Of a stretch of DNA of 64,000 nt, positions 41,041 through 48,121 are shown piece by piece (the first letter of the stretch is position 1; each line of letters starts with the position of its first letter). A program made the position numbers and the translations under genes. The notes beneath the pieces are model-generated. The model did not search any database and was not told the origin of the DNA. It saw nothing but the letters and a program-made list of their open reading frames with translations. This DNA comes from Rhodospirillaceae bacterium BRH_c57 (lineage in GTDB: Bacteria; Pseudomonadota; Alphaproteobacteria; Rhodospirillales; Rhodospirillaceae). The DNA is taken from positions 1-64,000 of the forward strand of contig LAEA01000152.1 of NCBI GenBank assembly GCA_000961745.1, in the 5' to 3' direction.

Positions 41041-41072
41041 GTGTTGGCATATGGATTGACAACCAGATAAAT
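41041..41072 (+). promoter_or_regulatory. Class A box (TTGGCA variant)
   Basis: GTGTTGGCATATGGATT: TTGGCA at 41044-41049 and ATAAAT at 41067-41072. Confidence 0.65.
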
Positions 41073-41118
41073 GGCTCGTAGCTTCAAGAGAGTTACACAT
41101 CCACAGGGAGAGTTACAC

Positions 41119-42093
41119 ATGACACAGGACATCAAAGAAGCGAACATCGACCAAGCGACTGACAACACCTCCAAGGGTAAGCGTCTGACGCACGAGACCG
41201 ACGCCCTCGTCTACGACCTCAGGAGCAAGGGCACCGACATCGCCAAGGTCTGCCGCACCTGCGGGATATCCAGGCCGACCTACTACCGACGCTACGATGC
41301 CGAAGGTAGGAGGCTGCCGGGCACCGAAAGCGGTGTCGCCGCCCTGATGATGGGGGCGGGGCCGATCTCCGAGGACGAGGGGTGGCTGAACCTGTCCAAT
41401 GACGACCTCGCGGCCTTGGTGGCATCGGAGACCGCCATCATCGACCCCTTCGGGATCTTGGACGGCAGAGGAGGAGCGACGCTCAACCCGCTCGACCTCG
41501 TCCCTGTGCCAGATGGCACTCCGGAGACGGACACGGTGTTCAGGAACACTGTGATCTTTTTGGGTGGTGCCATGTTCAGCGAGATGTACAGCAGAGAGGT
41601 ATCGCGTGGACCGGCGTCCAAGTTCTTCTGCGGATCCGCCCTCCGGTTGATACAGGCCCTCATCGGGGTCGTCTGTGCTTCCTACCCCGTCGGAGACGAC
41701 AGGCGGTCGCTTTTGACAGTGCGTGACTTCCTGAGGAACCTTGAGAAGCTGGAGAGCAGCCTGCGGGAGTGGGCGTCAGACCCCTCCTGGACCACGATCG
41801 GGGGCGGCATCGTCGCCGAGCACTGTTCGAAACTGGTTCAGGTGATCAGTGAAAAACAGGGGTTCGCTTCGGTCGCCGCCACCGCAGTCGTCGGCACCGC
41901 ATGGTTATCGCTGAAAGATATGATGAAGTCGGTCGAGGTCTCCTCGGTCGATCCCGAGCGTGTCAGCATCGACCTGCCGCTGGCGGTCGTGCTCCCGTCC
42001 AGCTTCGCGAAGCTGGAACCCGGACAGGGCTACATGCTTCTGTGGAGGGCGGTCAGGCACATAGCCGTCGTCCGCCGCCTGTGCTCGTGTTAG
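41119..42093 (+). CDS. HTH domain fused to a coupling-protein fragment (324 aa)
   Basis: Residues 25-60 form a helix-turn-helix (KGTDIAKVCRTCGISRPTYY) like the C-terminal one of the 463-aa ATPase. After it come IIDPFGILDGRG and LNPLDLVPVPD, as in coupling proteins, and a helical region ending in LPLAVVLPSS, the strand before Walker B. There is no Walker A, and the reading frame stops before the Walker B region. The start ATG 41119 follows GGGAG; GAGAGTTACACAT is duplicated just upstream. It may be a regulatory derivative or a decaying copy. Confidence 0.65.
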   Translation: MTQDIKEANIDQATDNTSKGKRLTHETDALVYDLRSKGTDIAKVCRTCGISRPTYYRRYDAEGRRLPGTESGVAALMMGAGPISEDEGWLNLSNDDLAALVASETAIIDPFGILDGRGGATLNPLDLVPVPDGTPETDTVFRNTVIFLGGAMFSEMYSREVSRGPASKFFCGSALRLIQALIGVVCASYPVGDDRRSLLTVRDFLRNLEKLESSLREWASDPSWTTIGGGIVAEHCSKLVQVISEKQGFASVAATAVVGTAWLSLKDMMKSVEVSSVDPERVSIDLPLAVVLPSSFAKLEPGQGYMLLWRAVRHIAVVRRLCSC

Positions 42094-42140
42094 AGCCGGG
42101 ACAGAGAATGGTGAGCGAGGACAGCGATGGCTGCAAATAA

Positions 42141-42155
42141 GTGTTGGCATGAAGT
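42141..42155 (+). promoter_or_regulatory. Class A box (TTGGCA variant)
   Basis: GTGTTGGCATGAAGT. The spacing to the next ATG (31 bp from the -35) is short for a promoter, so it may be a degenerate or regulatory copy. Confidence 0.45.
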
Positions 42156-42174
42156 CGGCCATGAGGGGGATGCG

Positions 42175-42447
42175 ATGATTGACAAGAGGAGGATTGTCGC
42201 GGAGTGGGTTGCCGGCATCCTCCCTCGCCGTTTGCCTTTCCTGGGCGGCGACTGGAAGCCGTACAGAGGCTTTCCTCCTTGGATGGGTATGGAGAGAGGC
42301 AATCGTGGAGATCAAGCGTCAGGAGGGCTAGAAAGCGTTCCTGCGGGCATCATCAGGGACGCTGCCCCCAACTCGTCCCAACCCAGGCCGAGGGACGGGA
42401 ATCCCCATTCATATTCGGCGGGGGAGATCTTCCATCCAGGATGGTAG
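42175..42447 (+). CDS. Small uncharacterised protein (90 aa)
   Basis: ATG 42175 follows GAGGGGGA. The first 50 residues look protein-like (KRRIVAEWVAGILPRRLPF), while the rest is Pro/Gly/Ser-rich and of low complexity. The gene may be real but short or decayed. No family is recognised. Confidence 0.4.
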   Translation: MIDKRRIVAEWVAGILPRRLPFLGGDWKPYRGFPPWMGMERGNRGDQASGGLESVPAGIIRDAAPNSSQPRPRDGNPHSYSAGEIFHPGW

Positions 42448-42554
42448 CCTCGCCGCTCCGCGTTTTGTGCAAGAAAAGCCCTATCCCGCTCGGCAACTGG
42501 CTTCGGATCATCTCTCCTGATTGACCCTTGCTGACTCCTGAACACGTGGGTTAT

Positions 42555-42569
42555 GTTCCCCATATGTTC
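42555..42569. promoter_or_regulatory. LexA/SOS box of alphaproteobacterial type
   Basis: GTTC-N7-GTTC (GTTCCCCATATGTTC), the operator recognised by LexA in most alphaproteobacteria. It lies 55 bp before the chosen umuD start and should repress umuDC until DNA damage. Confidence 0.8.
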
Positions 42570-42623
42570 CATGATGAGCGACATGATGCCGCCAGGACGG
42601 CGACGCTGCCTGCAGAGGCTTAC

Positions 42624-43043
42624 GTGCCGGCTTCGGTCGGCAGCGAACCGCTGACTCTGGTTCTCTACAGCAGCCAGGTTCCGGCGGGTTTCCCGTCGCC
42701 GGCGGACGATCACCTTGAGGGGCGTCTCGACGTCTACGAGTTGCTTGTGCGGCGTCCTGCGGCAACGTTCTTTTGCAAGGCGGTCGGTGAAAGCATGGTG
42801 GATGCGGGCATCAAAGACGGAGACCTGCTTGTCGTCGATCGTTCCATCCAGCCTCAGGCAGGCGACGTGGTGGTCGCTACGATGGACGGCGGTCTCACCG
42901 TCAAACTGCTGCGGCAGAACGGCCTGCGGTGGGAGCTCGCCCCCGCCAACCCTGGCTTCCCTTCAATGCCGATCGACCCCGAGGAGGGCATTCAGGTGTG
43001 GGGTGTCGTGACCTATGCGATCACCCCCCTTTGTCCTCGGTGA
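42624..43043 (+). CDS. umuD: UmuD-like SOS mutagenesis protein
   Basis: UmuD is a LexA-family self-cleaving protein; its processed form joins UmuC as DNA polymerase V. The cleavage context VPAGFPSPADD is present, with the catalytic Ser in GESM and Lys in TVKLL. I chose GTG 42624, behind AGAGG, because it gives 139 residues, the length of E. coli UmuD; the open frame goes back to 42528, through the SOS box. The gene sits 6 bp before umuC, so the two are one operon under the LexA box. Confidence 0.9.
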   Translation: MPASVGSEPLTLVLYSSQVPAGFPSPADDHLEGRLDVYELLVRRPAATFFCKAVGESMVDAGIKDGDLLVVDRSIQPQAGDVVVATMDGGLTVKLLRQNGLRWELAPANPGFPSMPIDPEEGIQVWGVVTYAITPLCPR

Positions 43044-43049
43044 CGGGCT

Positions 43050-44321
43050 ATGGCCACATTCGCCATCGTCGACTGCAACAACTTCTATGTGTCCTGCGAG
43101 AGGCTGTTCCGTCCAGATCTTGAGGGCAGGCCGGTGGTCGTGCTGTCAAATAACGATGGTTGCGCCGTCGCCAGGAGCAACGAGGCCAAGGCACTTGGAA
43201 TCGCCATGGGCGAGCCTGCCTTCAAGATCCGTCACTTGGTCGACAGTCATGGGCTGGTCATGCTGTCGAGCAACTACGCCCTCTATGGCGACCTCAGCAG
43301 CCGGGTAATGGAGATCCTTGCCGACCACGCTCCCGCCTCCGAGGTTTACAGCATCGACGAGTGTTTCCTCGATCTCGACAGGTTGGCGGTGCCAGATCTC
43401 ACCGCTTGGTGCCGCATCCTCCGGGACAAAGTCCGCCAGTGGACAGGAATCCCGGTGGCCATCGGCATCGGGCCGACCAAGACGCTGGCGAAGGTGGCCA
43501 ACAGGCTTGCAAAGAAGTCGCCTAAGGCCGATGGGGTGCTGGATCTGGCGAATCATCCAGAGTGGGTCGAGGCTGCCTTGCGGCGTACCGAGATCGGCGA
43601 TGTCTGGGGGATAGGCCGCCAGTGGGCAGGAAGCTGTCACCTCAAGGGGCTGCACACCGCTCTCGATCTCGCCCGAGCCGACGACGGTTGGGTGAAGAAG
43701 ACCATGGGCAAAGTGGGTCTTCGTACCGTCCTTGAGTTGAGGGGGAGAGCGGTCCATACCCTTGAAACCGAGCCGCCAGCCCGGCAGAGCTGTTGCTGTT
43801 CGAGAAGCTTCGGGGAGGCGACCAGTGATCGGGGGCAGGTTCGCGATGCCTTGGTGAACTTCGCCGCGCGGGCTGCCCAGAAGGTCAGGAGAGACGGTCT
43901 CGCCGCCGGCACCGTGCAGGTATTCATCATGACCGACCGTTTTCGGCGGGACGAGCCGCAGCACACAGCCTCCACCTCGGTTCGTTTGTCGCCTGCCAGT
44001 TCAGACAGCGGGGTGATCGTCTCCGCCGCCTGCAAGGCTCTGGATACCGTGTGGAAGGATGGCTTCGCCTTCAGGAAGGCGGGGGTGACGCTTGTGGACT
44101 TGGTGGATCCAGCCACGCAACCCAGGGACCTCTTCACTTCAAAGCCGCCCCCTCAGTCAGCACAACTGATGGCCGCCCTGGACGGCATCGACCGGCGGTG
44201 GGGCCGAGGCACAATAGGTTTCGGTTTGGCGTCGAAGCAAGCCCCTTGGCGGATGCAGCAAGGGAGCAAGTCGCCCGGGTACACCACCCGATGGAATGAC
44301 ATTGTGGTGGTCACGTCGTGA
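43050..44321 (+). CDS. umuC: UmuC, catalytic subunit of DNA polymerase V
   Basis: This Y-family translesion polymerase has [13 protein letters not shown] and [14 protein letters not shown] at the N-terminus and the catalytic [10 protein letters not shown] near residue 105. A little-finger domain follows, and the C-terminal tail ([16 protein letters not shown]) is typical of UmuC. At 423 aa it is full length. It copies across damaged bases after UmuD cleavage. Plasmid-borne umuDC (for example mucAB, rumAB) is well known and raises mutation and survival after damage. Confidence 0.95.
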   Translation: MATFAIVDCNNFYVSCERLFRPDLEGRPVVVLSNNDGCAVARSNEAKALGIAMGEPAFKIRHLVDSHGLVMLSSNYALYGDLSSRVMEILADHAPASEVYSIDECFLDLDRLAVPDLTAWCRILRDKVRQWTGIPVAIGIGPTKTLAKVANRLAKKSPKADGVLDLANHPEWVEAALRRTEIGDVWGIGRQWAGSCHLKGLHTALDLARADDGWVKKTMGKVGLRTVLELRGRAVHTLETEPPARQSCCCSRSFGEATSDRGQVRDALVNFAARAAQKVRRDGLAAGTVQVFIMTDRFRRDEPQHTASTSVRLSPASSDSGVIVSAACKALDTVWKDGFAFRKAGVTLVDLVDPATQPRDLFTSKPPPQSAQLMAALDGIDRRWGRGTIGFGLASKQAPWRMQQGSKSPGYTTRWNDIVVVTS

Positions 44322-44770
44322 CACATAGGGGACGAGCGTTCCCTCCGTGCACCTTCCACAGATTGGCACTGGTCGGGGTGATGGCGGGCTATGGAAGCCC
44401 CTCATTCAGGTTTCCCCTTTCCTCCGCGAACTCGCCCTCTCCGCCCCTCAGGATCCCACACCACCGTAAAGGAACAAAGATCCCCTTCCGCTGGCCAAGT
44501 TTCCATTCCGTCGGACACATCCACTCCCCAAGGATCTGGCTCCCGCCAGAGGCCAGCAGAGAACCCTCCGACCACCACACTCCCCGGCACTGCCTCCAGA
44601 CTCCCACCCCATGACCAAACTCAGCCCGCCGAAGAACCCAGATCCCATATGCTGACCAGGCTCCTTTTGCCGCTCTCCAGATCCCATAACGGCCCTCCTC
44701 GACCGCCCTCCGACCCACGCTCCAAATACCGCCTCCGGCTCCTGTCCGAAGGCTCCTGAAATCCCGCTTT
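44322..44770. other. Pyrimidine-rich gene-free stretch before the origin
   Basis: The plus strand is strongly C/T-rich and G-poor, with repeated GATCCC, CTCCC and CCAGATCCCATA words. Open frames on both strands are low complexity and lack ribosome sites. Strand asymmetry beside an origin may reflect a replication-related role. Confidence 0.55.
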
Positions 44771-44774
44771 AGAA

Positions 44775-44935
44775 ATCATTTAAAAGGTGGCGTCCGGACT
44801 AAGCATTTTCACGTTTAAAATCAATAACTTATGCTGTCAACATTATTGAGATGTGGGCGTAGAGCGACGACCATGTGGGCGTAGAGCGATACATTAGTGA
44901 CAGCGAATGTATCCTTTTTGTGGGCGTAGAGCGTT
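44775..44935 (+). other. Putative plasmid replication origin (AT-rich segment plus iterons)
   Basis: An AT-rich stretch (about 44771-44850, including TTTAAAATCAATAAC) is followed by three iterons and then the rep gene. AT-rich melting region, iterons and initiator gene in this order is the standard layout of iteron plasmids. Confidence 0.75.
44851..44934 (+). repeat. Three iterons, TGTGGGCGTAGAGCG
   Basis: Identical 15-bp cores start at 44852, 44874 and 44919. The steps are 22 and 45 bp, so all copies face the same side of the helix. They are probable Rep binding sites. Confidence 0.85.
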
Positions 44936-44953
44936 AGCCCTAACTCCCACATA

Positions 44954-45003
44954 TGTGTAACACCTCTTGACTTTTGCACGTTAATGTATTTAATCTGTTG
45001 TCA
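44954..45003 (+). promoter_or_regulatory. Class B promoter plus partial class A box before rep
   Basis: GTGTAACACCTCTTGACTTTT with TTGACT at 44967-44972 and TTAATC at 44990-44995; TTGTCATGCGGGC follows at 44998. Promoter classes meet here. Confidence 0.65.
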
Positions 45004-45030
45004 TGCGGGCACATTATTGGCAGGAGCATC

Positions 45031-46095
45031 ATGCGCTACAAAGAAGGGACTAGGAACCGGGAGGTTCATGAAGTGGCACCGCACGACGTGTCGATTTCGG
45101 AATGCACGATATTCCACGTTCAGCCCCGCTCGTCTGCATCTCGCGGCATCGGGGCGGATTCCGGGGCAAGGCGGGTGTCGATGCTCGAAACGGACTGGAA
45201 GCCCCTCGCAAAGGACAAGGCGAAGGGTGAGATCGACCCCGTGGTGGAGGTTCAGTTTCTGTTCCCCCAATGGATGGGGGAGTTCCACGAAAGCGTTCTC
45301 CTTTCCATCCTCGCCATTGCGGCGAGGAAGAGTCCTAATGCCAGAGAATTTGTGTCGGATTTCGACACCGACGAAGAAATGGACAAGCTGATCACACTCC
45401 TCGACAGCAAGGTGAAGGGCGACCGAAAGCGACTGGACAGAATCGCACTGACCACCCAGGCTTCGCCCTTGCTGAAGTCGGCAGGGAAGTCCACCAGTGC
45501 CAAGAACTACGAGCGCCTCCACGGAGTGCTAAAGGATCTGTCCCGCGTCAACTGTGGCTACCGCTGGAAAGCGTCGGCGGAGTCAGAGGCCTGGAGCACG
45601 GCCAGCGAAAGTCTCTTCAACTACACCTTCGATGCCGACACAGGCGAAATAAGACTGAGCCTCAGTGGCAGGATAAGCCGAATCTTTGTGCCGACCCAAG
45701 ACGGCAGCCTCCTTCGCTACGTTTCGATCTCCATGTCCGAGAGGTCGAAGCTCAACGGGGACGTGGCAATCCTCCTGCACTCGCACCTCTGCCGCCTCGT
45801 CTGGGAAGGGGACGGCTGCGGCAGGCCGTCGAAGAAGTTCCGGCCCGATACCATGATGAACTACGTCTACCGGGAGCCCCCCAAGGATTCACAGGAGGCC
45901 CGCGACCGCCGCAAGGAAATCAGGAGGGCGCTCGACGCCATAGATGCCCTTCCCGGGTGGCGGGTCACCCGGTGGAACGAAGACGCTGAGAAGAAGGGGC
46001 CGAAGGACATGATCTATTTCATCGGACGTCTGAAGACGGGCGTAGGCGATAACGCTGGCACCCTGCTCAAGTTCGGGCAGAAAAAGAAGGGCTGA
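45031..46095 (+). CDS. Putative plasmid replication initiator (Rep)
   Basis: It probably binds the adjacent iterons and opens the origin. The 354-aa protein has a winged-helix-like pattern in the middle (LILSLSGRISRIFV-like strand/helix alternation, RLVWEGDGCGR) and a basic C-terminal region. I cannot assign it to a named Rep family by eye. The assignment rests on its place directly after three iterons and an AT-rich segment, its size, and the absence of any other candidate in the window. ATG 45031 follows CAGGAG; the frame is open back to 44974. A terminator follows. Confidence 0.65.
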   Translation: MRYKEGTRNREVHEVAPHDVSISECTIFHVQPRSSASRGIGADSGARRVSMLETDWKPLAKDKAKGEIDPVVEVQFLFPQWMGEFHESVLLSILAIAARKSPNAREFVSDFDTDEEMDKLITLLDSKVKGDRKRLDRIALTTQASPLLKSAGKSTSAKNYERLHGVLKDLSRVNCGYRWKASAESEAWSTASESLFNYTFDADTGEIRLSLSGRISRIFVPTQDGSLLRYVSISMSERSKLNGDVAILLHSHLCRLVWEGDGCGRPSKKFRPDTMMNYVYREPPKDSQEARDRRKEIRRALDAIDALPGWRVTRWNEDAEKKGPKDMIYFIGRLKTGVGDNAGTLLKFGQKKKG

Positions 46096-46124
46096 CCCAT
46101 CTCAACTGGAGGCATCCCTGCTTT

Positions 46125-46155
46125 GAGGCTCCGCTGGTACGGGGCCTCTGCGGTT
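46125..46155 (+). terminator. Rho-independent terminator
   Basis: GAGGCTCC with GGGGCCTC, then TGCGGTTTT. It follows the rep gene. Confidence 0.65.
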
Positions 46156-46203
46156 TTCCGGTTCTACCCCGTGTCTCTGCGGCACGACCATCTGTAAGCT
46201 GGG

Positions 46204-46232
46204 TTGACTTTTTAACACTAATGTGCCATTGT
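46204..46232 (+). promoter_or_regulatory. Class B promoter (core)
   Basis: GGGTTGACTTTTT: TTGACT at 46204-46209 and CATTGT at 46227-46232. The GTAAAA upstream part is missing. Confidence 0.65.
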
Positions 46233-46274
46233 GACTTCATGTAGAGGGTGTCGGACCCTAGGGAGGATAGTGGA

Positions 46275-47258
46275 ATGGGCAAGGGGAGCAGCGTTATCGT
46301 ATCCCGAGGGATCGAGCTCGGCGACGTCGAGATCGCGGCGGTCGTGTCCCGACTGCTGGACGAGGGGGTGACGATCAAGGACGCGGCCGAGATGATCGGC
46401 GTGAGCCGCCCGACGATCTACAATCGGTACAAGAAGGTCGCCGACGAGCGGAAGGCCGAGATCGCTTCCGTCCTCGCGTCGTCCGACTTTGAGACCATCC
46501 GTGAGGCCGTTCTGGACATCCCGAAGGTAAAAGCCCGTGCTAAGGAGCAGCAGGAGGCCGATCACCGCGAGATGCTCCGCTTGGCCAAGGATGGCATGCC
46601 CCGTGCGGCGATCGCTGCCAAGTACGGCATCACCAAGACCCGCCTGCTCCAGATCTTCAATGAGATGGGCTACCACGGTCGCATCACGGGCATCTCCCGC
46701 GAGGGTGCGGTCGAGGAGGCCCTCGCCCTGAACGCCAAGGGCATGACCCCCGCCGGCATCGCCGTGAAGTTCGGCATCCGCCTCGACCGCCTGTTCGACG
46801 TCATGGACGAGAAGGGTCAGCGGTTTCCCCTCCCCGACCACGCGGTCGCGATGGCCGACGCAGGGTTCTCACCGAAGGAGATCGCCCGAGCCGTCGGGTG
46901 GGAAGAGCGTCGGCTGAAGAAGGCCCTCGACGACGAAGCCGGAATCCATCTCACCTCTTACGAGGGGCACCCGCACGAGATCGAGATGCTGACCATGATC
47001 CTGCAGGGCGTGCCGAAGCAACAAATTCTCGACCGCCTTGGGGTCGGCTTCCGTGCCCTCAACGCCGCAGAGCAGCGGGCGGGCTTCCCTCCGCTGGAAG
47101 AGCATGTCCATGCGATCCGCAAAGGGGTCGCCGAAGGTCGCGGCATCGACGAGATGGCCCTCGCCCTCGGTGTCCACCGCAACCAGGTGGCAACAGTGAT
47201 GGGCTGCATTTCCAACATGGAAGAGGGCGACGAACTCGCTCCGAGGGGGATGGCATGA
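46275..47258 (+). CDS. Protein made of six helix-turn-helix units (327 aa)
   Basis: About six HTH-like units follow each other: TIKDAAEMIGVSRPTIYNRY (near 33), MPRAAIAAKYGITKTRLLQI (near 106), MTPAGIAVKFGIRLDRLF (near 157), FSPKEIARAVGWEERRLKKA (near 196), VPKQQILDRLGVGFRAL (near 240) and GIDEMALALGVHRNQVATVM (near 288). Most DNA-binding proteins have one or two. The array could read several adjacent sites, such as tandem repeats or paired class A/B boxes, but that is inference. The start is ATG 46275 behind GGGAGG; the frame is open upstream. Confidence 0.75.
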   Translation: MGKGSSVIVSRGIELGDVEIAAVVSRLLDEGVTIKDAAEMIGVSRPTIYNRYKKVADERKAEIASVLASSDFETIREAVLDIPKVKARAKEQQEADHREMLRLAKDGMPRAAIAAKYGITKTRLLQIFNEMGYHGRITGISREGAVEEALALNAKGMTPAGIAVKFGIRLDRLFDVMDEKGQRFPLPDHAVAMADAGFSPKEIARAVGWEERRLKKALDDEAGIHLTSYEGHPHEIEMLTMILQGVPKQQILDRLGVGFRALNAAEQRAGFPPLEEHVHAIRKGVAEGRGIDEMALALGVHRNQVATVMGCISNMEEGDELAPRGMA

Positions 47259-47292
47259 GATTGCCCCAGGAGGACGCACCCAAGTACGAGAG

Positions 47293-47313
47293 AGGGCTTC
47301 GGCCCTTTTTTTA
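47293..47313 (+). terminator. Rho-independent terminator
   Basis: AGGGC-TTCG-GCCCT followed by seven T. Confidence 0.8.
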
Positions 47314-47322
47314 GCTCCATAA

Positions 47323-47363
47323 ACGTAAAAACGCTTGACTTATTTGCAAAATGGTGTCACTGT
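47323..47363 (+). promoter_or_regulatory. Class B promoter
   Basis: ACGTAAAAACGCTTGACTTAT: TTGACT at 47335-47340 and CACTGT at 47358-47363. Confidence 0.75.
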
Positions 47364-47397
47364 ATAAACATGAAAAGGCCATTGTTGGGAGGGGACG

Positions 47398-47457
47398 ATG
47401 AAAGATACCGCATTTAACTGTTGGCATGTATACTTAAGCGCGCTAGAAATTATATAA
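47398..47457 (+). CDS. Possible 19-aa leader peptide
   Basis: ATG 47398 follows GGGAGGGG, 35 bp after a class B -10. It encodes a 19-residue peptide containing a Cys-Trp-His run, where the codons TGT TGG CAT are themselves a class A box. It may be a leader peptide or chance. Confidence 0.35.
   Translation: MKDTAFNCWHVYLSALEII
47418..47449 (+). promoter_or_regulatory. Class A box (TTGGCA variant)
   Basis: CTGTTGGCATGTAT: TTGGCA at 47421-47426, TAGAAA 17 bp later and TATATAAG just beyond. It serves 47499. Confidence 0.55.
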
Positions 47458-47498
47458 GGTGCTCGCTGTGCGGGTGGGGCTAACTTCTGGGAGGGAAG

Positions 47499-47807
47499 AT
47501 GATGGCGAAACGAGCTAGCACGAGCTACTCGACGGAGGAATGGGAGGGCTTTTTCTGGAGGCTGAGGGTCAGGCAAAGGCTGACTGTCTCGGTGATAGCG
47601 AAGAGAACGCAGGTGGCCCCGCAGACGGCCTCGGGCCGCTTCAAGAACATCGAGGCCAGACTAATCGAGGCCCAATCCAATAACGCGAACGCGATAACCG
47701 ACGAGGCCAAGACATACGGCGTCTCCGCAGAGGCTGCCGAGGAACACTTTTCCAAAGTTGCAGGGTACGTCCATCACGCTGCCCCCATAATGAAGGAGGC
47801 CGCGTGA
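47499..47807 (+). CDS. Small HTH-type protein (102 aa)
   Basis: Residues 15-50 contain a helix-turn-helix-like segment (RQRLTVSVIAKRTQVAPQTA) and residues 62-80 a second similar pattern (AKTYGVSAEAAEEHF). It may be another member of the HTH-repeat theme of this plasmid. ATG 47499 or 47502 follows GGGAGGG. The next gene overlaps its stop by one base and is translationally coupled. Confidence 0.6.
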   Translation: MMAKRASTSYSTEEWEGFFWRLRVRQRLTVSVIAKRTQVAPQTASGRFKNIEARLIEAQSNNANAITDEAKTYGVSAEAAEEHFSKVAGYVHHAAPIMKEAA

Positions 47808-48121
47808 TGGACGGCGAGATGATATTCGACTCAGTGGCTGGCGGCCTGCCTGGTTACGTCGTCAAGAAGGGTGGCGGAACGCGGGAGATCCAGATCTCCG
47901 CCCTCCTCGGCCCGAGGCTTGTCCTGCTTCGCAGCGGGCAGGTTGAACTGCTTCTGTCGGAGGATGGCACCGCTTACGGTTCGATCACCGCCACGCCGAA
48001 TGGCGGAGGGTGGGAAATCGCCGCTAACCCTGACGGGCTCGACATCCCTGAATCATGCATTTCATCGGTCGATGGCTTCATCGCCTACTCTCGGCGACTT
48101 CTCAGCGGATACTGCTCCTGA
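47807..48121 (+). CDS. Small uncharacterised protein (104 aa)
   Basis: ATG 47807 overlaps the previous stop (TGATG) and follows AAGGAGG. The sequence is beta-rich (LLGPRLVLLRSGQVELLL) with Gly-rich loops. No family is recognised. Its 3' end overlaps the convergent gene by 60 bp. Confidence 0.65.
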   Translation: MDGEMIFDSVAGGLPGYVVKKGGGTREIQISALLGPRLVLLRSGQVELLLSEDGTAYGSITATPNGGGWEIAANPDGLDIPESCISSVDGFIAYSRRLLSGYCS

